Below are positions 17,399 through 26,010 of a stretch of 64,000 bases of DNA, piece by piece; position 1 is the stretch's first letter; every line of letters starts with the position of its first letter. The translations under genes were made by a program, and so were the position numbers. This DNA is from Capillimicrobium parvum. Lineage in GTDB: Bacteria; Actinomycetota; Thermoleophilia; Solirubrobacterales; Solirubrobacteraceae. Under the pieces are notes generated by a model. The model did not search any database, was not told the DNA's origin, and was given only the letters and a program-made list of their open reading frames with translations. Location: positions 2,666,001 to 2,730,000 of the forward strand of contig NZ_CP087164.1 in the NCBI RefSeq assembly GCF_021172045.1. The letters run 5' to 3'.

Positions 17399-20300
17399 GT
17401 GAGCCCCGCGGCCTGCGCCCACCTCCACGTTCACAGCGAGTACAGCCTGCTCGACGGCGCGTGCAAGATCGACGCCCTCGCGGCCCGTGCCGCGGCGTTC
17501 GACCAGCCCGCCCTCGGGCTCACGGACCATGGCGTGATGAACGGTGCGGTCGAGCTGTTCAAGGCGTGCGCGAAGCAGGGCATCAAGCCGATCGTCGGCT
17601 GCGAGGTCTACCTGGTCGACGACCACGCCAAGCGCGGTGAGCGCCAGGAGCGCAACCACCTCACGCTGCTGGCCGAGACCGACGAGGGCTACCGCAACCT
17701 CGTCAAGCTCTCGAGCCTCGGCTACCTCGAGGGCCTCTCGCGCGGCAAGCCGAGCGTCGACCTCGCCCAGGTCGCCGCCCACTCGGCCGGCATCATCGCC
17801 CTCACCGGCTGCCTGGCCTCGCGCTTCTGCCAGCGCCTCATCTCCGACCGGCCCGGCGAGGCCCGCGCCCACGCGGACGACCTCCTCAACGTCTTCGCCC
17901 CTGAGAACGTCTTCTTCGAGGTCCAGAAGAACGGCCTCGCCGACCAGGACAAGGCCAACGAGGGCATCGTGCGGATCGCGCGCGAGCTGGGGCGCCCGCT
18001 CGTCGGCACCGCCGACGTGCACTACCTGCGCCGCGAGGACTACCACCACCACACGGCGCTGCTGTGCGTGCAGACGAAGTCGACGCTCGCCGCGCCGAAG
18101 ATGACGTTCGAGACGAACGAGTTCTTCCTGAAGGACAACGGCGAGATGGAGACCGCGTTCGCCGAGTGGCCGGAGGCGGTGCGGACGACGCTCGACATCG
18201 CCGAGCGCTGCGACGTCTCGATCGAGCTCGGCAAGCAGCTCATCCCGAGCTACCAGACGCCCGACGGGAGCGACGAGCGCACGTACCTGCGCCGGCGCGT
18301 CGACGAGGGCCTGCGGCTGCGCTACGGCGATCCCGTGCCCGCCGAGGCGCGCGAGCGGGCCGACATGGAGCTCGGCGTCATCGACCGGATGGGCTTCAAC
18401 GCCTACTTCCTCATCGTCTGGGACTTCGTCAACTACGCGAAGTCGAACGGGATCGCGGTGGGGCCGGGCCGCGGCAGCGCCGCCGGCTCGATCGTCGCCT
18501 ACTGCCTGTCGATCACCGACGTCGACCCGCTGCGCTACGACCTGCTCTTCGAGCGCTTCCTGAACCCCGAGCGCGTGTCGATGCCGGACATCGACATCGA
18601 CTTCTCCGTGCGCGGGCGCGAGCGCGTCATGCGGTACGTGACCGAGAAGTACGGGCGCGAATCGGTGGCGCAGATCGTGACCTTCGGCAAGATGTTCCCG
18701 CGCGCGGCCACCCGCGACGCGGCGCGCGTGCTCGGCCACGACTACGGCGTCGGCGACCGGCTCGCGAAGCTCATCCCGGACCCGATCATGGGCCGCCCGC
18801 CGAGCTTCGAGGACTGCCTGCGCGAGGGCGAGGAGCTCAAGAAGGCCTACGACGAGGACCCCACCGCCCGCCAGATCGTCGACGTCGCCCGCGGCCTCGA
18901 GGGCATCGTGCGCAACTCGTCGATCCACGCCGCGGCGGTCGTCATCGCCGACCGCCCGCTGACCGAAATCGTCCCGCTGCAGCTCGCCGACGCGGGCACC
19001 GTCGACGAGGACGGCAACCGGGAGTTCAAGACCGTCACCCAGTTCTCCATGAAGCCCGTCGAGGAGCTCGGCCTCCTGAAGATGGACTTCCTGGGCCTGC
19101 GCAACCTCGACGTCATCGAGGACGCGCTCGACATCATCGAGCGCTCCACCAGCGAGCGGCCGGACATGACGACGCTGCCGCTCGACGACGTGACGACCTA
19201 CGAGATGATGGCCCGCGGCGACTCGATCGGCGTGTTCCAGTTCGAGTCCGAGGGCATGCGCGAGGCGCTCAAGAAGGTCCAGCCCACGGAGTTCGACGAC
19301 CTCGTCGCGCTCAACGCCCTGTACCGCCCGGGCGCGATGGACCAGATCCCGACGTACGCGCGCGGCAAGCGCGAGCCCGAGTCGATCGCCTTCCCCGACG
19401 ACCGCCTGCGCCCGATCCTGCAGCCCACCAAGGGCGTGATCCTGTACCAGGAGCAGGCCATGCAGATCTCCAAGGAGCTGGCCGGCTTCAGCGGGGCCAA
19501 GGCGGACGACCTGCGCAAGGCGATCGGCAAGAAGAACCGCGAGGCGATGGCCAAGCTCGAGCCGGAGTTCCGCCAGGGGTGCCGCGCCTCGGGGACGTCG
19601 GAGCAGGTCATCGACTGGCTGTGGACCACGAACGAGAAGTCCGCCGACTACTCCTTCAACAAGTCGCACGCCGCGTGCTACGCGCTCATCGCCTACCGCA
19701 CGGCGTGGCTGAAGGCGACCTACCCGGCCGAGTACATGGCCGCCCTGATCTCCAGCGTGATGTCGACGAAGGACAAGGTGCCCTTCTTCGTCGCCCGCTG
19801 CGAGGAGATGGGCATCGAGATCCTGCCCCCCGACGTCAACCTGTCCGACCACGAGTTCACGGTCGTCGAGGGCAACATCCGCTTCGGCCTCGACGCGGTG
19901 AAGGGCGTCGGCTACCAGGCGGTCGAGGCGATCAAGAGCGCCCGCGAGGAGAGCGGCCCGTTCGAGTCGCTCTGGGACTTCTGCGCCCGCGTCGACGCCC
20001 GCGCCGTCAACAAGAAGGCCATCGAGGCCCTCATCCGCTGCGGCGCGTTCGGCTCGACCGGCGCGACCCGCAAGGGCATGCTCGCCGTGCTCGAGCAGGC
20101 CCAGGCGGCCGGCGCCAAGCAGCAGCAGGACGCGCTCACCGGCCAGGGCTCGATCTTCGACCTCGAGCCGGTCGGCGGCCCGGCCACGGCGTTCGCGATG
20201 CCCAGCCACCCGCCGATCCCGTCCGAGGAGTTCGAGCAGAGCGAGCTGCTCGCCGTCGAGAAGGAGGCCATCGGCCTGTTCATCTCGGCGCACCCCCTCA

Positions 20301-20914
20301 AGGAGGTCCGCGAGGCGCTGCGGCTGAAGGTCGACTGCCCGCTCGCAGACCTCGAGCACCGCAAGGACCAGGAGTGGGTGACCGTCGGCGGCATCGTCGC
20401 GCAGGCGAAGAAGATCCGCACGAAGTCCGGCAGCACCATGATGTTCGCGACGCTCGACGACCTCGAGGGCTCGGTGGAGATCGTCGTGTTCGAGCGGGTG
20501 CTCGCCGAGCAGGAGGCGGCGCTCGCGGTCGACGAGATCGTGCTCGTCCGCGGCCGCGTCGACCACAAGGACGCGACGAAGACCGCGGTCGTCGTCCAGT
20601 CGGCCGAGCCGTTCAAGCCGACGCCCGAGGAGGTCGAGCGGGCGCGCGAGGAGGTCCGCGCGCTGGCCAAGCGCAGCGCGCCCAAGCCATTCGCGGTCCA
20701 CGTCGACGCCGCCCGCCTGCCGGCGAGCATCATCGACGAGCTCCGGACCCTCCTCGGCAGCCACCCCGGCGAGAGCGAGGTGCTCCTCCAGGTCCACACG
20801 TCGAGCGGCCATAGGCTGCTGCGTCTCGGTTCGGAGTACCGCGTCTCGGCCACCGCCATGCTCCGCGCCGAGCTCGACCACGTGCTCGGCGAGGCGCTGC
20901 TGCCCGCGGCTTAG
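17399..20914 (+). CDS. dnaE: DNA polymerase III alpha subunit
   Basis: Replicative polymerase. It is 1,171 residues from GTG 17399. The N-terminal PHP domain opens with HLHVHSEYSLLDGACK; TDHGVMNG and GTADVHYL are intact, so metal ligands are kept and proofreading-type PHP activity is possible. Palm: GPGRGSAAGSIVAY and the catalytic aspartates in MPDIDIDFS near residue 397. The beta-clamp/tau-binding tail region contains an OB fold (EWVTVGGIVAQAKKIRTKSG near residue 992). It is the DnaE1 type, not the error-prone DnaE2. It is monocistronic and convergent with nfo. Confidence 0.96.
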   Translation: MSPAACAHLHVHSEYSLLDGACKIDALAARAAAFDQPALGLTDHGVMNGAVELFKACAKQGIKPIVGCEVYLVDDHAKRGERQERNHLTLLAETDEGYRNLVKLSSLGYLEGLSRGKPSVDLAQVAAHSAGIIALTGCLASRFCQRLISDRPGEARAHADDLLNVFAPENVFFEVQKNGLADQDKANEGIVRIARELGRPLVGTADVHYLRREDYHHHTALLCVQTKSTLAAPKMTFETNEFFLKDNGEMETAFAEWPEAVRTTLDIAERCDVSIELGKQLIPSYQTPDGSDERTYLRRRVDEGLRLRYGDPVPAEARERADMELGVIDRMGFNAYFLIVWDFVNYAKSNGIAVGPGRGSAAGSIVAYCLSITDVDPLRYDLLFERFLNPERVSMPDIDIDFSVRGRERVMRYVTEKYGRESVAQIVTFGKMFPRAATRDAARVLGHDYGVGDRLAKLIPDPIMGRPPSFEDCLREGEELKKAYDEDPTARQIVDVARGLEGIVRNSSIHAAAVVIADRPLTEIVPLQLADAGTVDEDGNREFKTVTQFSMKPVEELGLLKMDFLGLRNLDVIEDALDIIERSTSERPDMTTLPLDDVTTYEMMARGDSIGVFQFESEGMREALKKVQPTEFDDLVALNALYRPGAMDQIPTYARGKREPESIAFPDDRLRPILQPTKGVILYQEQAMQISKELAGFSGAKADDLRKAIGKKNREAMAKLEPEFRQGCRASGTSEQVIDWLWTTNEKSADYSFNKSHAACYALIAYRTAWLKATYPAEYMAALISSVMSTKDKVPFFVARCEEMGIEILPPDVNLSDHEFTVVEGNIRFGLDAVKGVGYQAVEAIKSAREESGPFESLWDFCARVDARAVNKKAIEALIRCGAFGSTGATRKGMLAVLEQAQAAGAKQQQDALTGQGSIFDLEPVGGPATAFAMPSHPPIPSEEFEQSELLAVEKEAIGLFISAHPLKEVREALRLKVDCPLADLEHRKDQEWVTVGGIVAQAKKIRTKSGSTMMFATLDDLEGSVEIVVFERVLAEQEAALAVDEIVLVRGRVDHKDATKTAVVVQSAEPFKPTPEEVERAREEVRALAKRSAPKPFAVHVDAARLPASIIDELRTLLGSHPGESEVLLQVHTSSGHRLLRLGSEYRVSATAMLRAELDHVLGEALLPAA

Positions 20915-21034
20915 CGGCGCCGGGACCGGCCGCAGGGCCGCCGAGGAGCCGATTCGAGCGCCGATTTCCCCGGCTCCAGTCGTCCCTCGAACAAAACCGG
21001 ACCAGGCGTTGACAAACCGGTAATGTCGGAACGG

Positions 21035-21110
21035 CGGCCTCCCACCTTTCCGCTGGACCGGGGGTGGGAGGCCGTAGTTGTCTCAATTGCTGGACCGGGG
21101 ATGGGAGGCT
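21035..21110. repeat. Inverted and direct repeat in the dnaE-nfo convergent gap
   Basis: CGGCCTCCCACC (21035-21046) pairs perfectly with GGTGGGAGGCCG (21063-21074) to form a 12-bp stem. The right arm belongs to a 22-bp segment (21052-21073) that recurs at 21089-21110 with 20 of 22 bases identical, a 37-bp period. The gap 20915-21179 is less GC-rich than the genes and holds no reading frame I believe. The stem has no T-tract; it could stop transcription from both sides, or belong to a dispersed repeat family. Confidence 0.7.
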
Positions 21111-21179
21111 TCGCCGAGGCATACCCCGGCACGGAATGTGGGCAAACGCCGTCTCAGTTCCGGCCGGCCGGCGCCGGCG

Positions 21180-22040
21180 CTACCTGCGCGCCGCCAGGCC
21201 GCGCTCGCGCAGCGTGACGCAGTGCTCGATCTCCTCCGCCGTCGGCCCCTTGCGGTCCTCGCCCGGGGTCTCGAGTACGCACGGCAGTCCCTCGAAGCGC
21301 GGCTCGGACAGGAACGCCGCGCAGCCGTCGTCGCCCAGCTCGCCCTCACCGACGTTCGCGTGGCGGTCGCGGTTGGCCCCCAGCGGCGTCTGCGAGTCGT
21401 TGAGGTGCAGCGAGCCCAGGCGGTTGGGCCCCACCTCCGCGATGCAGTCGTCGAGCACCGAGCTCAGCCCCTTCGCCGTGCGGATGTCGAAGCCGGAGGC
21501 GAACAGGTGGCACGAGTCCAGGCACAGGCCCAGGCGGGCATCGCCGCCCGCCGCGTCGAACAGCGCGGCGAGCTCCTCGAAGGACCGCCCCAGCGTGCCG
21601 CCCGTCCCCGCGGTGTTCTCCAGATGCAGGGCGCAGCCCTCGCTCTCCGCGAGCGCCTCGCGGATCGTCGCGCCCGCGCGCTCGATCGCCGGCCTGACCT
21701 CACCCGCCTTCGCCGAGCCCGGGTGCAGCACGACCGCGTGGGCGCCGAGCGCCGCGCCCGCCCGCAGCGACGCGATCAGCGAGGTCAGCGACTTCGAGCG
21801 GATCTCATCGTCGTCGGAGGCGCAGTTGAGCAGGTACACGGCGTGGATGAGCAGCGCGTCGACGTCCGAGCGCGCCATCGCCTCGCGAAACGCGGCAACC
21901 TGCTCGTCGGAGTACACCGTCGGCTTCCACGCGCGCGGGTTCTGGTTGAAGATCTGGATCGCGCGGCAGTGCTTCTCGACACCGCGCTCGACGGCCTTCG
22001 CGGGGCCGCCGGCAGGCGAGACATGGGCGCCGATGAGCAT
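21180..22040 (-). CDS. nfo: Endonuclease IV (AP endonuclease)
   Basis: Zinc-dependent base-excision-repair enzyme that cuts 5' of abasic sites. It is 286 residues: MLIGAHVSPAGGPAKAVERG start, metal-binding segments VVLHPGS, LHLENTAGTGGTLG, GLCLDSCHLFASG, LGSLHLNDSQTPLGANRDRH and CVLETPGED, all in the expected order of the TIM barrel. It is divergent from gltX across only 29 bp, so the two promoters overlap; a TAGACAT stretch on the minus strand is the likely -10. Confidence 0.95.
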   Translation of the reverse strand: MLIGAHVSPAGGPAKAVERGVEKHCRAIQIFNQNPRAWKPTVYSDEQVAAFREAMARSDVDALLIHAVYLLNCASDDDEIRSKSLTSLIASLRAGAALGAHAVVLHPGSAKAGEVRPAIERAGATIREALAESEGCALHLENTAGTGGTLGRSFEELAALFDAAGGDARLGLCLDSCHLFASGFDIRTAKGLSSVLDDCIAEVGPNRLGSLHLNDSQTPLGANRDRHANVGEGELGDDGCAAFLSEPRFEGLPCVLETPGEDRKGPTAEEIEHCVTLRERGLAARR

Positions 22041-22054
22041 GACGCCGCGATGTC

Positions 22055-22060
22055 TAGCAT
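22055..22060 (+). promoter_or_regulatory. Candidate -10 of gltX
   Basis: TAGCAT ends 9 nt before ATG 22070. It is embedded in TCTAGCATGC, whose complement supplies the probable nfo -10, so one short element may serve both directions. Confidence 0.5.
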
Positions 22061-22069
22061 GCGGCCCTC

Positions 22070-23401
22070 ATGCGGGTCCGCTTCGCTCCATCTCCCACCG
22101 GCGCTCTGCACATCGGCGGCGCGCGCACCGCCCTCTACAACTGGCTCGCGGCGCGCCACGACGGCGGGACGCTCGTCCTGCGCATCGAGGACACCGACCG
22201 GGAGCGCTCGACGCCCGAGAACGTCGAGCAGATCCTCGACGCGCTGCGCTGGCTGGATCTCGACTGGGACGAGGGGCCGATCTTCCAGACGGACCGCCAG
22301 GACCGTCACGTCGAGGTGATCGAGCGCCTGCTCGCCGACGGCCACGCGTACCGCTCGACCGCCACGGCCGACGATGTGAAGGCGTACAAGGAGCGCCACG
22401 GCCACGACCGCGGCTTCCGCGGCGAGTCCGAGGACGGGGGCGCCGTCCGGCTGCGCGTGCCTGACCAGGGCGCCACCGTCGTGCGCGACGTCGTGCGCGG
22501 CGAGACCGCCTTCCAGCACGTGCACCTCGACGATCCCGTCATCGCGCGCGCCGACGGCACGCCGCTCTACAACCTCGCGGTCGCGGTCGACGATCTCGAC
22601 GCCGGCATCACCCACGTCGTGCGCGGCGACGACCACTACTCCAACACCCCGAAGCAGCTGCTCGTGCTCGAGGCGCTCGGCGCGACCCAGCCGGTCTACT
22701 GCCACCTGCCGCTCCTGCACGGCCCCGACGGCAAGAAGCTCTCCAAGCGCCACGGCGCCGCCTCCGTCCAGGAGCTGCGCGACGCCGGATTCCTGCCCGA
22801 GGCGGTCCGCAACTACCTCGCGCTGCTCGGCTGGGGCGCTGCCGACGACGAGACGATCCTCTCCACCGAGGAGCTCGTCCGCCAGTTCACGCTCGAGCGC
22901 GTCCAGCGCAACCCGGCGCGCTTCGACGAGAAGAAGCTGCGCTGGATGAACGGCCAGTACATCCGCGCGCTGGGCGTCGACGACCTCACCGCCCGTCTCG
23001 AGGCGTTCACCGGCCGCGAGGGGCTGCGCGGCGCGGTCGAGATCTCGCGGGAGAAGATCCAGACGCTGGCCGACTTCTGGCCGCTGGCCGGAACGATCTT
23101 CGACGGCCCCCGCGACGACGACGCCAAGGCCCGCGAGCAGTGGCTGACCGGCGAGGGCCGCGCCGCGCTGGCCGCCGCGCGGGACGCCCTGGCGCCCCTC
23201 GACGACTTCGGCGTCGACCAGGTCGACCTGGCGCTGCGCGGCGTCGTGGACACGCTCGGCGTCAAGCCGAAGCAGGTCTTCCAGCCGCTGCGGGTGGCGC
23301 TGACCGGCACCACGATCTCGCCCGGGATCTTCGAGATGATCGCGCTGCTCGGGCGCGATGAGACGCTTCGGCGCATCGACGCCGCCTTGGCTTCGAGCTA
23401 G
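22070..23401 (+). CDS. gltX: Glutamyl-tRNA synthetase
   Basis: Class I synthetase of 443 residues. The HIGH motif is LHIGGARTALYN near residue 15, and the KMSKS equivalent is KKLSKRHG near residue 223; RIEDTDRERS and VVRGDDHYSNTPKQ complete the active site. The C-terminal anticodon domain is short, as in compact GluRS enzymes. GatCAB is encoded 9 kb away, so this enzyme is expected to be non-discriminating and also to load Glu on tRNA-Gln. Confidence 0.95.
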   Translation: MRVRFAPSPTGALHIGGARTALYNWLAARHDGGTLVLRIEDTDRERSTPENVEQILDALRWLDLDWDEGPIFQTDRQDRHVEVIERLLADGHAYRSTATADDVKAYKERHGHDRGFRGESEDGGAVRLRVPDQGATVVRDVVRGETAFQHVHLDDPVIARADGTPLYNLAVAVDDLDAGITHVVRGDDHYSNTPKQLLVLEALGATQPVYCHLPLLHGPDGKKLSKRHGAASVQELRDAGFLPEAVRNYLALLGWGAADDETILSTEELVRQFTLERVQRNPARFDEKKLRWMNGQYIRALGVDDLTARLEAFTGREGLRGAVEISREKIQTLADFWPLAGTIFDGPRDDDAKAREQWLTGEGRAALAAARDALAPLDDFGVDQVDLALRGVVDTLGVKPKQVFQPLRVALTGTTISPGIFEMIALLGRDETLRRIDAALASS

Positions 23402-23468
23402 TGGGCCCCCGCAAACGTCGCACCCGAGATGCGGGGCGCCGATCACCGCCAGGCTGTGTCCTCGACCA

Positions 23469-23658
23469 CTCGAAATCCCAGAGGGATTCCTTCGGGTCTG
23501 CGTCCTTGCCTGGCGGCGCCGGCATCCGCATTTCGAGCACAACGTTCCCGGGAGACCCACTGGCACGCAGAGGCCGCTGTCGGGGCGGCCGGAATGGGGG
23601 CTCAATCATCCGTCCATGCCTGCCGATAACCGGGGCAGCCGCCCTGCCGATGACAGGG
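23469..23658 (+). promoter_or_regulatory. Structured leader candidate before the HDOD-LuxR gene
   Basis: The 300-bp gap 23402-23701 has no credible gene. It holds CTCGAAAT (23469-23476), which can pair with ATTTCGAG (23530-23537), and a competing hairpin AATCCC-AGA-GGGATT (23474-23488). Further on are two hairpins, CTGCC/GGCAG (23620-23638) and CCCTG/CAGGG (23642-23658), whose sequences are imperfect repeats 24 nt apart. A third partial copy lies at 23667. I match it to no known riboswitch class. Confidence 0.4.
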
Positions 23659-23701
23659 CCACATGCCTGCGAGAACCGGAATCCCCGAGGACACCCCCGA
23701 T

Positions 23702-24796
23702 ATGAGCCAGAACGCCGCCGCCGCGGCCGCCCCTGCGCCGCGCTCGGCTTCCCCCGCGCAAGCGGCCGGCGGTCGCCACAACGAAGGTCACGGACGCCGC
23801 CTGACCGCCGCATTCGAGGCGCTCGAGTCGTTCCCGGCCCTGGCCGAGTCGCGCAACCGCCTGCTGCGCGTGGTCGGCCAGGAGCGCGTCTCGGCGGGTG
23901 ACGTCGTCGCCGCCGTCGAGTCCGACGTGGCACTGGTGATCTCCGTCCTGCGCCTCGCCAACCAGGTCGAGGGCCGCACGCGCGGCAAGGTCGAGTCGGT
24001 GGTCAAGTCGGTCGAGCTGCTCTCGCCCGAGGCCGTCCAGTCGCTCGCCAGCCGCGCACGCACGTTCGACTTCTTCGAGCGCACCGCCACGTGGGACGCG
24101 GCCCCCGAGCGCTTCCGCCTGCACGGCGTCGCCACCCAGCGCGCCGCCGATCGCCTCGCCACCGAGACCGGATACGACGAGCGCGACCGCCTCATGGTCA
24201 CGGCGCTGCTGCACGACATCGGCAAGCTCGTCCTCATGCACGCGTACCCGGGCTATCCGGGCCAGGTCCACGGGCAGGCCCGCACGCCGGAGGAGCGCAT
24301 CCATCGCGAGCGCCGCGAGCTCGGCGTCGACCACGCGCTCGTCGGCGGCGTGCTCGCCCGCCGCTGGGGGCTGCCCAAGGCCGTCGCCAGCGCGATCGAG
24401 CGCCACCACGCCGACGACGGCACCGAGGACTCCGCGTACGTCCGCCTCGCCGACATGCTCGCGCACTACGCGCAGGGCTCCGCGGTGTCGCCGACCGAGC
24501 TCCTGAAGTGCGCGCGGATCATCGGCCTCGGGCCGGCCGAGCTGCGCACGGTGATGTACGACCTGCCGTATCCGCAGACCGGCCGCAACCGGGCGATCGA
24601 CCCGTGCCCGCTGTCGGCCCGCGAGCTCGAGGTCCTCAAGCGCCTCGCCGAGGGCAAGGTCTACAAGCAGATCGCGCTCGAGCTCCAGCTCTCGACCAGC
24701 ACGGTGCGCACGCACCTGCACAACATCTACGGCAAGCTCGGCGCCGTCGACCGCGCCCAGGCGGTCCTGCTCGCGACCGAGCGCGGCTGGCTTTAG
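23702..24796 (+). CDS. HDOD/HD-domain protein fused to a LuxR-type HTH
   Basis: It is 364 residues from ATG 23702 (a GAGGA SD 10 nt upstream; an in-frame ATG at 23663 is the alternative). After an Ala/Pro-rich head (1-30) comes an HDOD region (about 35-240) with LTAAFEALESFPALAESRN, SDVALVISVLRLANQVEG and an intact metal motif LLHDIGKLVL near residue 170, then AIERHH. Residues 303-364 are a complete LuxR/GerE helix-turn-helix: LSARELEVLKRLAEGKVYKQ, then STVRTHLHNIYGKLGA. HDOD domains normally sit in signalling proteins; the fusion suggests a transcription factor controlled by an HD sensor or phosphohydrolase. Ligand unknown. Confidence 0.85.
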   Translation: MSQNAAAAAAPAPRSASPAQAAGGRHNEGHGRRLTAAFEALESFPALAESRNRLLRVVGQERVSAGDVVAAVESDVALVISVLRLANQVEGRTRGKVESVVKSVELLSPEAVQSLASRARTFDFFERTATWDAAPERFRLHGVATQRAADRLATETGYDERDRLMVTALLHDIGKLVLMHAYPGYPGQVHGQARTPEERIHRERRELGVDHALVGGVLARRWGLPKAVASAIERHHADDGTEDSAYVRLADMLAHYAQGSAVSPTELLKCARIIGLGPAELRTVMYDLPYPQTGRNRAIDPCPLSARELEVLKRLAEGKVYKQIALELQLSTSTVRTHLHNIYGKLGAVDRAQAVLLATERGWL

Positions 24797-24802
24797 GAGC
24801 CC

Positions 24803-25162
24803 CTAGCCCGTCCCCCTCCGCTCGCTCCGCGCGGTCGCCGCGCGCAGCACCAGCCACGCGGCGAGGATCCCGGCGGCATCGACGGCGAAGTCGATCGGGT
24901 CCGCGTCGCGCCGCGGCACCCAGGACTGGTGGATCTCGTCGAGGCCGGCCCAGGCGAGCGTGATCAGCGCCGCCGGCAGCGCCCGACGGTCGAGCGCCCA
25001 CCACCAGAGCGCGAACAGCACGGCGAACTGGCCGAAGTGCACGGCTGAGGTGGCCAGCCGCGCCCACGCGCCGAGATCCGGCCCCACGTCGGGCTGGCTC
25101 GACAGGTACCAGATCAGCGCCATCAGGGCGACCGGCGGTGCGATCCGCAGGACGCGTGTCAT
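24803..25162 (-). CDS. VanZ-family membrane protein
   Basis: It is 119 residues with about four hydrophobic segments. MTRVLRIAPPVALMALIWYL, then SSQPDV near the N-terminus, SAVHFGQFAVLFALWWWAL, the acidic signature AGLDEIHQSWVPRRDADPID and FAVDAAGILAAWLVL are the usual VanZ order. Family members affect glycopeptide or phosphate-stress responses in some Gram-positives, but the biochemical role is unclear. ATG 25162 is chosen for agreement with relatives; in-frame starts up to 25198 exist. The promoter region is shared with the divergent rrf2-type gene. Confidence 0.75.
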   Translation of the reverse strand: MTRVLRIAPPVALMALIWYLSSQPDVGPDLGAWARLATSAVHFGQFAVLFALWWWALDRRALPAALITLAWAGLDEIHQSWVPRRDADPIDFAVDAAGILAAWLVLRAATARSERRGTG

Positions 25163-25167
25163 ACGAT
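25162..25167 (+). promoter_or_regulatory. Candidate -10 of the Rrf2-type regulator
   Basis: TACGAT ends 5 nt before GTG 25173 and 11 nt before the alternative GTG 25179. Its first three bases lie at the ATG of the divergent VanZ gene, so autoregulation would affect both. Confidence 0.4.
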
Positions 25168-25172
25168 CGGCG

Positions 25173-25571
25173 GTGGCCGTGCTGTCCATCACGAGCAAAT
25201 CACCCTACGCACTGCAGGCGCTGACCGAGCTCGCCCGCTCCGACGGCGACGCGCCCGTCCCGATCGCCGAGCTCGCCCGCCGCCGCGCCATCCCGGTGCA
25301 GTTCCTCGAGCAGCTCTTCGCCATCCTGCGCCGCGCGGGCCTCCTGCGCTCGCAGCGCGGCGTGAAGGGCGGCTACCTGTTCGCCCGCCTCCCGCGCGAG
25401 ATCACCGTGCTGGAGGTCGTCGAGCTCCTCGACGGCCCGTTCGGCCGCGACGCCGTCGGCATCTTCGCCGAGGCCGCCGCGGCCGCCCGCGCGGTGCTCG
25501 AGTCGACGACGATCCAGGACGTCGTCGATCGCGAGGTCCGCGACGCGGGCGTCGCGATGTACTACATCTGA
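25173..25571 (+). CDS. Rrf2-family transcriptional regulator lacking cysteines
   Basis: It is 132 residues. The winged helix is clear: SITSKSPYALQALTELARSD, IPVQFLEQLFAILRRAGLLR and SQRGVKGGYLFARLPREITV. IscR/NsrR members carry three cysteines for an Fe-S cluster after this region; here there is no cysteine in the whole protein. CymR, the cysteine-metabolism repressor of Firmicutes, is likewise cluster-free and works with CysK. cysK and cysE begin only 1-2 kb downstream, so a role in cysteine control is a reasonable inference. Confidence 0.8.
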   Translation: MAVLSITSKSPYALQALTELARSDGDAPVPIAELARRRAIPVQFLEQLFAILRRAGLLRSQRGVKGGYLFARLPREITVLEVVELLDGPFGRDAVGIFAEAAAAARAVLESTTIQDVVDREVRDAGVAMYYI

Positions 25572-25599
25572 GCGGCGCCCGGACACCGGCGCGCGCCGG

Positions 25600-26010
25600 T
25601 CAGCCCGCGAACCAGATGCTCACGCGGCAGCCGGTCCCGCTGGAGTCGATGTCGACGGACGACGCCATCGACGCGATGAGCGGCAGGCCGAGGCCGAGGC
25701 CGGGGCTGTCGGGCCGCGGGCGCATCCCGTCGCCGTCGTCCTCGATCTCGACGCGCAAGCCGGCGCTGTCGCCCACCTCGGATCGGGCGCGGACGCGGAC
25801 GCTGCCGGGGCGGTCGGCGGGGTAGCCGTGGACGATCGCGTTGGTCACGGCCTCCGAGACGCACAGCGCGACGGCCTGATCGTCGAGGCCGCACGTCGCG
25901 GCCAGCGTCGCAATCGCCTGGCGGGCGACACGAACGCTCGACGCGATCGCCGGAAGCTCGAGATTCACCGGCTCGGGCGCCGTCATCGGCGTGCTCGTCC
26001 TAGCGGCCAT
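25600..26010 (-). CDS. RsbW/SpoIIAB-like ATP-binding protein (anti-sigma factor kinase type)
   Basis: It is 136 residues forming one GHKL ATPase domain: CVSEAVTNAIVHGY (N box), VEIEDDGDGM (G1 box) and SPGLGLGLPLIASM (G2 box). Such proteins bind sigma factors or phosphorylate STAS antagonists in general stress responses. No sigma factor or STAS partner lies in the window. ATG 26010 is used; ATG 25986 (MTAPEPVNLELPA) is an equally good start. Its C-terminus is convergent with the Rrf2-type gene. Confidence 0.8.
   Translation of the reverse strand: MAARTSTPMTAPEPVNLELPAIASSVRVARQAIATLAATCGLDDQAVALCVSEAVTNAIVHGYPADRPGSVRVRARSEVGDSAGLRVEIEDDGDGMRPRPDSPGLGLGLPLIASMASSVDIDSSGTGCRVSIWFAG

Noticed and set aside
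16307-20881. Very long antisense open frames, e.g. opposite dnaE and the coiled-coil gene
   Set aside because: In DNA this GC-rich stop codons are rare on the opposite strand; the translations are low-complexity Arg/Ala/Gly/Asp strings with no family similarity and overlap well-supported genes.
21052-21110. Repeat with 37-bp period resembling a CRISPR unit
   Set aside because: Only two direct copies, one with an inverted partner, a 15-nt spacer, and no cas genes in the window.
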